Part shown: in pieces, positions 43,443-52,630 of the stretch | Position numbering within the stretch: the first letter of the stretch is position 1 | Layout: each line of letters begins with the position of its first letter | Assembly (NCBI GenBank): GCA_965116395.1 | Contig: OZ220684.1 | Span: forward strand, 5,208,001-5,272,000 | Source of the DNA: Bin5 sp965116395 | GTDB taxonomy: Bacteria; Chloroflexota; Anaerolineae; Caldilineales; Caldilineaceae | Direction: 5' to 3' | DNA: 64,000 bases | Position numbers and translations under genes: made by a program | The notes under the pieces: model-generated | What the model was told of the DNA's origin: nothing | The model's input: only the letters and a program-made list of their open reading frames with translations | Databases searched by the model: none

Positions 43443-45224
43443 ATGGCAACAGCGCCTGCCGAACTGCCAAACTTGCTAAAGTCCAACCAGAACCGCCGTT
43501 ATTTGTGGCGCGCGCTCCGACTCCTGCGCCCTTACTTCCGCTTGACGATCTTCGCCTACGCAGCTCTCCTTGTCACGACTGCAATTGTACTCGTTACGCC
43601 CCAATTCATACGTTGGATCGTCGACCAGGGCATTCGCCAGAATGACATGCGGCTGCTTACGTGGTCGGTTTTGGGTCTCCTGGGGCTCTCGGCGGTGCGG
43701 GGTGCGCTTACATTTGTCTCGGGCTTGTTGGCGGAAGTCGCTTCGCAGGGCGTGTCCTACGATCTGCGACGGGATCTGCATGCCAAGCTGACTGAGCTCT
43801 CATTCGCCTACCACGACCGCACTGAATCGGGGCAACTCCTGTCGCGCTCGATGCAGGACGTGGAAAGGGTGCGGATGCTCACTGGACGGTCGATACTGGG
43901 CCTGGCAAACGGTGTTGTTTTGCTTATCGGAACGGCTGCGGCGCTGGTCATAATGAACCCGACCCTTGCATTGTTGGCAATGCTTGCAATGCCGATTCTG
44001 GCGCACAGAGCCACTATTTTCGGCTCGCGCTACCGGCCTCTGTCAGTCGAGATTCAGCAGCAGCTGGCAGTATTGACGACACGGTTGGAACAGAATCTGC
44101 GCGGAGCGCGGATCGTCAAGGCATTTGCACAGGAGGATGCCGAGATTGACCGGTTTGAGGCCGAGAATCAGAAGTGGTTCGGGCTGGCCGCGGCGACGGC
44201 CCGGCTTACGGCCTTGAATATTCCCTTGCTGGATCTGATTTCCAATCTTGCCACGGTAGTCATCATCTGGATGGGGGGCTATCTGGTAATACGAGGGTCC
44301 TTAACCTTAGGCGAGCTGGTTGCTTTCATCACGTACCTGGCCCAGCTGACATCTCCCATTCGCAGGCTCGGTTTTCTGATTCCCTCCATTGCCATGGCGG
44401 GCGCTTCAGCTGAACGTGTCTTCGAAATTCTGGACGAAGAGGCGCAGGTGGAGGACACCGAGGACGCCAAGCCGCTTGGCAAAATACGCGGACGTCTTCG
44501 CTTCGACAACGTTTCGTTCAGCTATGCTCGCCCCCACAATGTGCTGCGTGACGTCTCGTTCGAAATTGAGCCGGGCCAGGTTCTTGCTCTCCTCGGCCCC
44601 ACCGGTTCGGGAAAGTCTTCGATCATAAACATGATCCCTCGTTTCTATGACCCGACTGAGGGGCGAATATTGCTGGACGGCCACGACATCCGCACGGCAA
44701 CGCTGCATTCGCTGCGGAGTCAGATTGGCATCGTGTTGCAGGAGTCCACCCTTTTCGCCACAACCATTCGGGAGAACATCGCCTTTGGGCGGCCCGATGC
44801 CACCGAGGAAGAGATCGTGGAGGCGGCCCAGGCAGCACAGGCCCACGAGTTTATCGAGACTTTCCCAGACGGCTACGACACCAAAGTGGGGGAGCGGGGC
44901 GCGACCTTGTCCGGGGGCCAAAGGCAAAGGGTAGCTATCGCGCGCACTCTATTGACAGATCCGCGCATACTTATTCTCGACGATGCCACGTCGAGCGTGG
45001 ATACCGAGACCGAGCACCTGATCCAGTTGGCCCTGGCAAATCTGATGAAGGGGCGTACCTCCGTCATCATCGCACAGCGCCTGAGCACAGTCCGGCTGGC
45101 AGACCAGATTCTGATGTTGGAAAAGGGACAAATCGCGGCTGCCGGCAAACATGAAGAGCTCTTCGACAGGTCGGCACTGTATCGCAAGATCTACGAGGAG
45201 CAATTGGTTAAGGTCGAACAGTAG
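43443..45224 (+). CDS. ABC exporter half-transporter, subunit A (degenerate ATPase site)
   Basis: A 593-residue type IV ABC exporter with six membrane helices and an ATPase domain. Walker A is LLGPTGSGKSS, signature is LSGGQRQRVAIARTLL, and Walker B is ILILDDATSSVD, where the catalytic Glu after the Walker B Asp is replaced by Asp. This is the hallmark of the degenerate subunit in heterodimeric exporters such as the TM287/288 type. It is followed 47 bases later by the second half. Likely an efflux or lipid exporter. Confidence 0.92.
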   Translation: MATAPAELPNLLKSNQNRRYLWRALRLLRPYFRLTIFAYAALLVTTAIVLVTPQFIRWIVDQGIRQNDMRLLTWSVLGLLGLSAVRGALTFVSGLLAEVASQGVSYDLRRDLHAKLTELSFAYHDRTESGQLLSRSMQDVERVRMLTGRSILGLANGVVLLIGTAAALVIMNPTLALLAMLAMPILAHRATIFGSRYRPLSVEIQQQLAVLTTRLEQNLRGARIVKAFAQEDAEIDRFEAENQKWFGLAAATARLTALNIPLLDLISNLATVVIIWMGGYLVIRGSLTLGELVAFITYLAQLTSPIRRLGFLIPSIAMAGASAERVFEILDEEAQVEDTEDAKPLGKIRGRLRFDNVSFSYARPHNVLRDVSFEIEPGQVLALLGPTGSGKSSIINMIPRFYDPTEGRILLDGHDIRTATLHSLRSQIGIVLQESTLFATTIRENIAFGRPDATEEEIVEAAQAAQAHEFIETFPDGYDTKVGERGATLSGGQRQRVAIARTLLTDPRILILDDATSSVDTETEHLIQLALANLMKGRTSVIIAQRLSTVRLADQILMLEKGQIAAAGKHEELFDRSALYRKIYEEQLVKVEQ

Positions 45225-45271
45225 CGAGAAGCGTTGAAGCCACCTGCAGGAAAACGGTTTAGATTTAACAA

Positions 45272-47107
45272 ATGTCTATTTCTATTGGTTCAGCAGGACG
45301 CAGCGGCGGCCCACAAAGTCTGTTGCGCAACATGGCAAACGAGGCCGACGGCAAAGCATTTGACGGTCAGGTCGTTGGGCGGCTTTTGACTTATTTGCGG
45401 CCGCATCGGGCCAAGATGCTCATCGCATTTGTCCTGATGCTGGTCGTGACCGGTATGACACTTGGCATCCCCCTCCTGCTCAAAGTTGCGATCGATCAGT
45501 ATATTGCAGCCAACGACCTTGGCGGGCTTGCCCAAACCTCCGTTATCATGGCCGTCATGTTTCTAGTCCTTTTTGGGGCGGCCTCCGGCCAGCGTTTTCT
45601 GCTGTCATGGGTCGGGCAGAGGGTGCTGGCTACCCTGCGCGTTCAGCTCATGCGCCACCTGCAGGCCTTATCTCTGGGGTATCACAACCGGCACATCGTC
45701 GGCGTGACGATTTCGCGCGTTATCGGCGATGTAGCTGTGATCAATGAACTGTTGTCGCAGGGGCTGATCACGCTCATCGGCGATGTGCTGGTGCTGATCG
45801 GGATTATTGCGGTCATGATGGCCCTCAGTCCCTCGCTTGCCCTGCTAACCTTCAGCACCATTCCGCTGATGCTGCTGGTGACCTACCTGTTTTCGCGGAA
45901 GGCTAAGAAAGCCTTCCGGCAGACGCGACAAAGTGTGGCCGGCGTTGTTGGCGCACTGGCTGAACACTTGACCGGGATGCGGGTGATACAGGCTTTTGCG
46001 CAGGAACGCGCGATGCGCAGGCTCTTCGATTCGGCCAACCAGGACAATCGCGAAGCCTACGTGGCCGCGATGTCACTCTCCCTCGTGTTTCTGCCAACCG
46101 TAGAGTTTCTGGCCGTGTTGGCGACGGCCATTGTACTGTGGTTTGGCGGGCGGGCGGCGGCTTTGGGCAATCTGGAGATTGGTGTGCTGGTGGCATTTCT
46201 CGCCTATGTCACCCGTTTCTTCCAGCCGGTACAGGAGTTGAGCCAGCTCTACACGACAATGCAGTCGGCAATGGCCGGCGGCGAACGCGTGCTGGAACTG
46301 CTCGACGCACGCCCGGAGGTAGCGGATCCCGAGGACGGCACCGAGATGCCGACCATCAAAGGGCGGATCGAACTGCGCCAGGTAAACTTTTCCTATGGCG
46401 AAGACGTGCCCGTATTGCGAGAGATTAATCTGATCATTGAGGCGGGCCAAACGGTCGCCCTGGTAGGACCGACCGGTGCCGGCAAATCGACGATCGCTAA
46501 TCTGGTGGCCCGATTTTACGACGCCAGTGATGGTAAAGTCCTGATCGATGACATTGATGTTCGAACGGTAATGCAGCAGTCACTGCGCAGGCAGACCGGC
46601 ATTGTGTCGCAGGAACCATTTCTGTTCGCTGGCACGGTGCTGGACAACATTCGCTTCGGCCTGCCGGAGATTGAAGCCAGTGCAGTCGAGAGGGCGGCAA
46701 GGCAGGCCAACGCCCACGAATTCATAGTGGACCTGACCGACGGCTACGAAACTGAGATTCTGGAAGGCGGCGCCAATCTGTCGATGGGCCAGCGGCAGCT
46801 GATTTGTATCGCCAGGGCGGTACTTGCCGATCCCCGTATTCTCATCCTGGATGAGGCCACTGCCAGCGTCGACACTGCCACAGAGGCCCTTATACAGGAA
46901 GCGCTCGACCGGCTGCTGAGCCGCCGCACGGCAATCGTTATCGCCCACCGGTTGAGTACGATTCGCAAGGCCGACGTGATTTGCGCGATGCAGGACGGGA
47001 AAATAGTCAGCAAGGGAACGCACGACGAACTCCTGGAGGAAGGTGGACTGTACGCGACACTGTATCAGCGCCAGTTCATGGAGCAGAATGAAGACTCTCT
47101 GACCTGA
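45272..47107 (+). CDS. ABC exporter half-transporter, subunit B (catalytic)
   Basis: A 611-residue partner of the upstream subunit. Six helices in the N-terminal 330 residues, then Walker A VGPTGAGKST, Walker B ILILDEATASVD with the catalytic Glu kept, and the switch His in VIAHRLSTIRKADV. Its signature motif is NLSMGQRQLICIARAVL, with Met instead of Gly, as expected since its signature faces the partner's site. Together they form one full exporter; the substrate is unknown. Confidence 0.92.
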   Translation: MSISIGSAGRSGGPQSLLRNMANEADGKAFDGQVVGRLLTYLRPHRAKMLIAFVLMLVVTGMTLGIPLLLKVAIDQYIAANDLGGLAQTSVIMAVMFLVLFGAASGQRFLLSWVGQRVLATLRVQLMRHLQALSLGYHNRHIVGVTISRVIGDVAVINELLSQGLITLIGDVLVLIGIIAVMMALSPSLALLTFSTIPLMLLVTYLFSRKAKKAFRQTRQSVAGVVGALAEHLTGMRVIQAFAQERAMRRLFDSANQDNREAYVAAMSLSLVFLPTVEFLAVLATAIVLWFGGRAAALGNLEIGVLVAFLAYVTRFFQPVQELSQLYTTMQSAMAGGERVLELLDARPEVADPEDGTEMPTIKGRIELRQVNFSYGEDVPVLREINLIIEAGQTVALVGPTGAGKSTIANLVARFYDASDGKVLIDDIDVRTVMQQSLRRQTGIVSQEPFLFAGTVLDNIRFGLPEIEASAVERAARQANAHEFIVDLTDGYETEILEGGANLSMGQRQLICIARAVLADPRILILDEATASVDTATEALIQEALDRLLSRRTAIVIAHRLSTIRKADVICAMQDGKIVSKGTHDELLEEGGLYATLYQRQFMEQNEDSLT

Positions 47108-47329
47108 AGCAACGCCTCTCTGTGCGGGTGATAATCGGGGCGGTCGGGCCTTCTGCGATCTCTTGTGCCGGAGAGACCCCCTGCAAGGCCACGCTCCCAA
47201 AGACTGGCGCCGCCGCCTACGCTCATAGTCCCCGGCGGGCTCCCAGGCTCCCTATAGCAGATAAAGCGAATTGTTGCTCTAGTCTTCATAGAGCTGCTTA
47301 AGTATTCCCATTTGGAAGGAACCCCAAGC

Positions 47330-48682
47330 ATGTCTAACCAGCCGAACGTAATCTTTCTCATCGCTGACGACCACCGTGCATCGGCCGTTGGCGCCTACGG
47401 CGATCCGATTGTGCGGACGCCGACTTTGGACCGACTTTGCGCCGAAGGGGCTTCTTTCCGGCAGAACTGTCACATGGGGGGATTGAGCGGCGCGGTCTGT
47501 GTGCCCACACGCGCGTGCATTCATACTGGAGCGCATGTCTTCCGCGCCTCTGTTGGCAACGACATGAACGACCCTTCCGTCATACGGACTCTAGATCCAG
47601 ACCACACGTTCCTGGCCGAACATTTCCGCAGGAACGGTTACATTACCTTTGCCACAGGGAAATGGCACAACAACGCCGCCAGCTTTGCCCGTTCTTTTGG
47701 TGACGCGGAGAATGTCTTCTTCGGCGGTATGGACAGTCATTTCAAGGTGAAAGTGCAGGACTATGACCCCAGCGGAACATATGACAGCAACCGCCAGACG
47801 ATTGGCGAAGAATTCTCAACTGACTTGTTCGGCGATGCCGCCATTCGTTTCCTGGACAGGCAGGATGGGAGCCGACCGTTCTTTCTTTACTGTGCCTTCA
47901 CTGCGCCGCACGACCCCCGCACGCCACCCGACGACTGGGCCGACGTCTACAGGCCCGAAGCAATGCCACTACCGGCCAATTTCGCGAGTGTTCATCCCTT
48001 TGACAATGGAGAAATGTGGGTGCGCGACGAGAAACTGGCCGACTTTCCGCGGACGGCTGAGGACACCCGCCGCCACATTGCCGAGTATTATGGCATGATT
48101 TCCGACATGGACGAGAAGATCGGTGAAATCCTGTCCGCTTTGGCGCGCAATGGCCTGGCGGAGAATACGATTGTTGTTTATACCGCGGATCACGGCCTGT
48201 CGGTCGGCCAGCACGGCCTGCTGGGCAAACAGAATCTTTACGACCATAGTGTGCGCGTGCCGCTGCTTCTGCGCGGGCCGGGCGTGCCTAACGGCAAGCG
48301 CGTGGACGCTCTTTCGCACACCTATGATGTGTATCCGACTCTTTGTGAACTTGCGGGCTTGGAGATTCCTGCCAGTGTTGATGCCCAGTCTCTATTACCA
48401 CTGATGGAGGGATTCGCCGAGGAAACCAGACCGTATCTGCATTCAGTCTACAAGAATGTCCAGCGGATGACGCAGGATCAGGAATGGAAGCTGATCACTT
48501 ATAGCTCTGATGGAGAACACGGTTGTGACAGAACACAACTATTCAACATTGCTTCTGACCCTTGGGAGCTGAACGATCTTTCAGATAGTGAGAACGCGGC
48601 TTCAGAAAGGAAGCGCTTGGAGGAAGAGTTGGCTCGTTGGCAAGTCGCCGTGGAAGATCCTCTGCGTACGACGAAGAATTGA
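47330..48682 (+). CDS. Sulfatase (formylglycine-dependent)
   Basis: A 450-residue sulfatase beginning MSNQPNVIFLIADDH. The formylglycine motif is AVCVPTRACIHTG (CxPxR). FATGKWHNN, VVYTADHGLSVGQHG (metal ligands) and PYLHSVYKNVQRM complete the active site. It differs from the sulfatase at 20-21 kb and is more like arylsulfatase/choline-sulfatase groups. No signal peptide. GGAAGGA lies before ATG 47330. It is convergent with the coiled-coil gene, 16 bases apart. Confidence 0.9.
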   Translation: MSNQPNVIFLIADDHRASAVGAYGDPIVRTPTLDRLCAEGASFRQNCHMGGLSGAVCVPTRACIHTGAHVFRASVGNDMNDPSVIRTLDPDHTFLAEHFRRNGYITFATGKWHNNAASFARSFGDAENVFFGGMDSHFKVKVQDYDPSGTYDSNRQTIGEEFSTDLFGDAAIRFLDRQDGSRPFFLYCAFTAPHDPRTPPDDWADVYRPEAMPLPANFASVHPFDNGEMWVRDEKLADFPRTAEDTRRHIAEYYGMISDMDEKIGEILSALARNGLAENTIVVYTADHGLSVGQHGLLGKQNLYDHSVRVPLLLRGPGVPNGKRVDALSHTYDVYPTLCELAGLEIPASVDAQSLLPLMEGFAEETRPYLHSVYKNVQRMTQDQEWKLITYSSDGEHGCDRTQLFNIASDPWELNDLSDSENAASERKRLEEELARWQVAVEDPLRTTKN

Positions 48683-48698
48683 CTGCGTCCCGAGAGTA

Positions 48699-49463
48699 TT
48701 AGTTCGGCATCCGCCCACTGGAAAGCACAAGACGATACCCTAGCGCCTGCACCTTCTCCTGCACTTTGCGGTGGACCCTGTAACAGAAGACTACCGGAAT
48801 AATTTCGCCGTTCAGGTGAGCGGCGGCTCGATCCAATAGGCCGGAAAATCGTTCGACGTCCCGCATCGTCAAATTGAACTTCACCTCTCCGACAATCCAA
48901 AGCGCTATGTCCGGGCGGGACCGGTCATATGCTTTGCCAAAGACATCGATCTCCTCTTCTACGCCGTCTCTTGTTTGCCATACTCTGCTCAGCTCGTCGA
49001 CCTCCCAGCCGAGCTCGCGTTCCAGCGCGTCCTCGATCACAGTTGCAGCCACGTCTTCGAGGTCGCCGCCAAGCCGATTGCTCAGCCCGCCCACCTCTCG
49101 GGCCAGGTGTTGGACTGCGTTTTCTGTTCGATTTTGCGCCACTGCGAGCTCCTCAACACGCTGCTCCGTGCGCTGTTGCGCCTCCGCCAGATCTTCGACA
49201 CGCTGCTCCGTGCGCTGTTGCGCCTCTGCCAGATCTTCAACGCGCTGCTCCGTGCGCTGTTGCGCCTCTGCCAGATCTTCAACGCGCTGCCCCGTGCGCT
49301 GTTGCGTCTCTGCCAGATCCCGTACAATATCTTTGAGCTCACTGAAGTCTTCGCGGCGTACAAGATCGTTGTAGGAATCGTAGATGACTTCTGTCAGAAC
49401 CTGCGCCTGCCTTTCCTCAAAGACTGAGGCAAGTTGCTCCAGCAAGTTTGAACGATTCGCCAT
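48699..49463 (-). CDS. Coiled-coil protein with PD-(D/E)XK nuclease-like C-terminus (DUF3782-type)
   Basis: A 254-residue protein. Residues about 45-105 are a coiled coil made of nearly perfect 14-residue repeats (LAEAQQRTEQRVED). The C-terminal domain has EEEIDVFGKA, then IVGEVKFNL and a conserved FSGLLDRAAAHL, matching the Asp ... ExK pattern of PD-(D/E)XK nuclease-fold families. The D-E-K set is visible, so catalysis is possible, but no activity is known for this group. No toxin or restriction genes are adjacent. The coiled coil suggests oligomers. Confidence 0.75.
   Translation of the reverse strand: MANRSNLLEQLASVFEERQAQVLTEVIYDSYNDLVRREDFSELKDIVRDLAETQQRTGQRVEDLAEAQQRTEQRVEDLAEAQQRTEQRVEDLAEAQQRTEQRVEELAVAQNRTENAVQHLAREVGGLSNRLGGDLEDVAATVIEDALERELGWEVDELSRVWQTRDGVEEEIDVFGKAYDRSRPDIALWIVGEVKFNLTMRDVERFSGLLDRAAAHLNGEIIPVVFCYRVHRKVQEKVQALGYRLVLSSGRMPN
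49159..49326. repeat. Four 42-bp tandem repeats inside the coiled-coil gene
   Basis: CGCTGCTCCGTGCGCTGTTG begins at 49159, 49201 and 49243, and with one change at 49285, giving a strict 42-base period (14 residues). Near-identical copies mean coiled-coil length can change by slippage without loss of frame. Confidence 0.88.
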
Positions 49464-49784
49464 TCTGATTTATCTCCAAGAAAAAAGCCTGCGTCCCAGT
49501 ATGTTGCGATACGATTATAGCACATACGCTCGAATTTGCCCCTTATGCACGAAGTCGAAGGCTGTGGACGCGAAAGGGACGCTGCCTTGTGGACAGCATT
49601 CGAGCTGTCAGAGACGCCCACAGTGTAATCTCATCGGAACGCTTTAGCGTCTTGCATTTTATTCGCCGTCTGCTAGCTGGCGTGGCTGTTAATAGAATGA
49701 CCGATCATGCGGAACCTGAATCGGTCACAATTGAACAGCTTCAGAAGCGTTATGCGCAATTACGCGGATTGCAGTATTACAGAG
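49464..49784. other. Intergenic region between divergent units
   Basis: 321 bases. On the minus strand TATAAT near 49514-49519 is a possible -10 box for the coiled-coil gene, with no matching -35. Nothing else supportable is seen up to the branched-chain operon promoter. Confidence 0.45.
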
Positions 49785-49812
49785 TTGCACATATCAAAAT
49801 TGTGCATATAAT
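49785..49812 (+). promoter_or_regulatory. Promoter of the branched-chain amino acid operon with internal palindrome
   Basis: TTGCAC (49785-49790) and a perfect TATAAT (49807-49812) are 16 bases apart. Inverted repeat TGCACA (49786-49791) / TGTGCA (49801-49806) fills the space between the boxes and is a candidate operator. The start of transcription is expected near 49819, 45 bases before the leader ORF. Confidence 0.65.
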
Positions 49813-49863
49813 AGTGTGAAGTTTGAAAAAAGTAATCAATTTTACACTTACGCCTTTTGGAAT

Positions 49864-49986
49864 ATGAGCGGCCACTTTCTCTTAGACTTGGTTCCAAGCC
49901 TTCTAGTCCTTATTCTTGGTCTCGTAGCCCTTCTTGTAAGCGGCAACGAGCCGTTTGCGGTTGGCGAAGGCGCAGAAGTCCAGTAG
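49864..49986 (+). CDS. Branched-chain amino acid leader peptide (attenuator)
   Basis: A 40-codon ORF. Residues 5-25 read FLLDLVPSLLVL then ILGLVALLV: 10 Leu, four Val and one Ile within 21 residues, with rare-looking CTA/CTT/TTA mixtures. The tail GNEPFAVGEGAEVQ ends at TAG 49984-49986. It sits between the operon promoter and an intrinsic terminator that precedes ilvB, exactly where leader peptides control ilv operons. A small membrane protein is the alternative reading, since the core is hydrophobic. No strong Shine-Dalgarno is visible. Confidence 0.68.
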   Translation: MSGHFLLDLVPSLLVLILGLVALLVSGNEPFAVGEGAEVQ

Positions 49987-50045
49987 GTTGGGCTTCTAGC
50001 TCAGGTCAGTGGAGACCCTTCCCCAGCCGGGAAGGGTTTTTCTTT
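49949..50045 (+). terminator. Branched-chain attenuator: antiterminator and intrinsic terminator
   Basis: The terminator is ACCCTTCCC (50015-50023) / GGGAAGGGT (50029-50037) with loop CAGCC and TTTTTCTTT. GGTTGGCGAAGG (49959-49970) can pair with CCTTCCCCAGCC (50017-50028) in 11 of 12 positions, which would prevent the terminator. AGCCG (49949-49953) can pair with CGGTT (49958-49962) and block that antiterminator. The last Leu/Val codons (49930-49938) end 10 bases before AGCCG, so a ribosome held there would free the antiterminator. Confidence 0.68.
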
Positions 50046-50183
50046 AGAAAAGTATACGCAGCAGGGAACAACCACGGTTAAATTTGCATCTTATTGTAGT
50101 ACGGGCTGGGACGAGGGCGACTGCTCACCTGATATTGACGGTCGATCCCACCAGCTATTGAGCCAGCTTGCAGGAGGAGATGG

Positions 50184-51974
50184 ATGGCTATAGCCAAGAG
50201 AGAACCGGCAGACAGCGGATATGATCTGGGTCCCCAGGAGTTCAGTGGCTCGCAGATGATCTGGGAGTCGTTCCTGCGTGAAGGAGTCCATGTGGTCTTT
50301 GGCCATCCTGGCGGTGCAATCCTGCCCGCTTACGACGCTTTGGCCGAGTACGAAGCTGACGGTCGAATCCATCATGTCCTGGTGCGCCACGAACAGTGTG
50401 CGGCACATATGGCTGACGGTTTCGCCAGGGCCACAGGCCAGGTTGGTGTATGCATTGTTACGAGCGGACCCGGAGCGACTAACCTTGTTACCGGGCTGGC
50501 GACGGCGCAGATGGACAGCGTGCCCGTTGTAGCAGTCACCGGCCAGGTTCCTACCAATTTGCTGGGGACCGACGCGTTTCAGGAATCAGACGTCGTTGGC
50601 GTCACTCAGCCTGTGTGCAAACACAACTACCTGGTGACAGACATTGCCGAGTTGCCGCTGGTCATGAAAGAGGCCTTCTACATTGCCCGCGAGGGCCGGC
50701 CGGGCGTGGTTCTGGTGGACATCTGCAAGGACGTGCAGAATGAGATTGGCACGTTCCGCTATGATTTCGATATTAATCTCCCTGGATTTGAACCGTGGCC
50801 CGAATACAGCAAGGAGGCCTTGCAGGAGGCGGCCGATCTGCTGAACGAGGCCGAGCGGCCATTGATTCTGGCCGGACACGGAATCCACCTGTCCAATACC
50901 AGTGAAGAGCTGCTTCAATTGGTCGAAAAAGCCGGTATTCCGGTGGTCACGACCCTGCTGGGAACAGGAAATATCCCCGAAACGCACCCTCTCAGCTTGG
51001 GTATGGGAGGCATGCACGGCGAGGCGTTTGCAAACCAGGCCGTGCAGGGTTGCGATGTGCTGCTCGCCATGGGGATGCGCTTCGATGATCGTATCACTGG
51101 GCGGCTCGACCGTTTTGCTGCCGACGCCAAGATCATTCACTTTGAACTTGACCGCGCAGAGGTCGGCAAGAATATTGTGCCAGATGTTGCTGTTGTAGGG
51201 GATCTGGCGGAGACGCTGCCGGCATATCTACCACTGATAAAAGATCGGCGACACAAGGAATGGGTAGATACGTTGAACGAATGGCGCGGGGAGACAGAAG
51301 AAGCCGACATCATTCAGTATGAGGTCGAGGAATTGATTCCTCCCTACGTGATTCGGCAGCTGTGGCACGCCACCGAGAAGACCGACAAACGCGTTATCGT
51401 TGTCACCGATGTCGGCCAGCACCAGATGTGGGAGAGCCAGTACTATATTCACGAACAGGCGGGAATGCTCCTGACCAGCGGCGGACTGGGGACGATGGGA
51501 TACGCGTTGCCTGCCGCGCTGGGCGCCCAGATGTCCGACCCGGAGGCACTGGTCTGGTGCGTGGCGGGCGACGGCGGCTTTCAGATGACTTTGCAAGAGC
51601 TGGCGACTATTCAGCAGGAGAAGATGCCGGTCAAGATCGCCATTATCAATAACGGCTTTTTGGGCATGGTGCGTCAGTGGCAACAGATCTTCTATGATAA
51701 ACGCTACGTAGGCACGCCAATACTTTCGCCCGATTATGTCAAGCTGGCCGGTGCCTACGACATTCCGGGCGCCGTCGTAAGTCACCCCAGCGAAGTCGTG
51801 CCGGTGCTGGAGCAGGCGCACGCCACCGATGGGCCGTTCCTGGTTGATTTTCAAGTCAAGGAAGAAGTGAACGTTTATCCAATGGTGGCGCCTGGCGCAG
51901 CCGTAGACGAACTGATCCGGCGGCCTAAGCCGGGCATGGTGCAGGGATACAGCGGCGTTCAGCCAAGCTGGTAG
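50184..51974 (+). CDS. ilvB: Acetolactate synthase large subunit
   Basis: A 596-residue ThDP enzyme. The cofactor-activating Glu lies in VRHEQCAAHMADGFARATG, the FAD/ThDP region in TSGPGATNLVTGLATA, and the ThDP-magnesium motif is GDGGFQMTLQELATI ... IINNGFLG. It condenses pyruvate with pyruvate or 2-oxobutanoate as the first common step to valine, leucine and isoleucine. GGAGGAG is directly upstream. It is first in the operon ilvB-ilvN-ilvC-leuA, after a 138-base leader segment behind the attenuator. Confidence 0.95.
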   Translation: MAIAKREPADSGYDLGPQEFSGSQMIWESFLREGVHVVFGHPGGAILPAYDALAEYEADGRIHHVLVRHEQCAAHMADGFARATGQVGVCIVTSGPGATNLVTGLATAQMDSVPVVAVTGQVPTNLLGTDAFQESDVVGVTQPVCKHNYLVTDIAELPLVMKEAFYIAREGRPGVVLVDICKDVQNEIGTFRYDFDINLPGFEPWPEYSKEALQEAADLLNEAERPLILAGHGIHLSNTSEELLQLVEKAGIPVVTTLLGTGNIPETHPLSLGMGGMHGEAFANQAVQGCDVLLAMGMRFDDRITGRLDRFAADAKIIHFELDRAEVGKNIVPDVAVVGDLAETLPAYLPLIKDRRHKEWVDTLNEWRGETEEADIIQYEVEELIPPYVIRQLWHATEKTDKRVIVVTDVGQHQMWESQYYIHEQAGMLLTSGGLGTMGYALPAALGAQMSDPEALVWCVAGDGGFQMTLQELATIQQEKMPVKIAIINNGFLGMVRQWQQIFYDKRYVGTPILSPDYVKLAGAYDIPGAVVSHPSEVVPVLEQAHATDGPFLVDFQVKEEVNVYPMVAPGAAVDELIRRPKPGMVQGYSGVQPSW

Positions 51975-52063
51975 CTTTTTTACATTAACCCGGGCAGCTC
52001 TCAGTTACCCGTTTTGCCTACACAGCTCAAGGATGAGAACGAGGAATGCTACAGGGGAAACCA

Positions 52064-52630
52064 ATGCAATACACTCTTGTCGCTTGGATGCGCGATAAGC
52101 CCGGCGTGCTGAATCGGGTGTCCGGCATGTTGCGCCGGCGCAATTTCAACATCGACAGCCTCCAGGTCAGCCACAGTGAGACGCCAGGTATCAGCCGCAT
52201 GACCTTTGTCGTGGATGGCGACGAGCGCGTTGCCGACCAGGTGGTTAAGCAGCTGCGTAAGGTCGTCGACGTAACGGCAGTGGAGGACATTACCAACCGG
52301 CTGGCGATCCTGCGTGAACTGGCACTGATTCGGGTGCGAACCACGCCGGAGACTCGAGGCGAAATCATGCAGTTCGCTGAGATTTACCGGGCGCAGATCG
52401 TCGATGTCAACTCTGAGAATCTAGTCGTGCAGGCAGTGGGTACGGAAGACAAGGTCGATTCGCTGATCGAACTGTTGCGTCCATTCGGCATTGATGAAAT
52501 GGTACGCACAGGTCGCGTGGCCCTCTGTCGCGGTGACGAACGGCCGCGGCGGAAGAAACAACCTACCTCGATTTTCAAGGCCGCTGCCAGCCTGAACGGC
52601 AGCCTACACGGTGACGACGAGCAGAATTAG
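52064..52630 (+). CDS. ilvN: Acetolactate synthase regulatory subunit
   Basis: An ACT-domain protein of 188 residues from MQYTLVAWM (GGGGA upstream; an ATG 18 bases earlier is less likely). DKPGVLNRVSGMLRRRNFNIDSLQVSHSE is the ligand-binding ACT strand-helix, where valine binds in homologues. A second C-terminal domain follows, as usual. It sets activity and valine sensitivity of IlvB. It lies 89 bases after ilvB. Confidence 0.92.
   Translation: MQYTLVAWMRDKPGVLNRVSGMLRRRNFNIDSLQVSHSETPGISRMTFVVDGDERVADQVVKQLRKVVDVTAVEDITNRLAILRELALIRVRTTPETRGEIMQFAEIYRAQIVDVNSENLVVQAVGTEDKVDSLIELLRPFGIDEMVRTGRVALCRGDERPRRKKQPTSIFKAAASLNGSLHGDDEQN

Noticed and set aside
48874..49427. Plus-strand ORFs opposite the coiled-coil gene
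   Set aside because: They are translations of the 42-bp repeats in other frames; the minus-strand gene has recognisable domains.
49589..49819. 76-codon ORF ending at the ilv promoter
   Set aside because: No ribosome-binding site, no family pattern, and it covers the promoter boxes.
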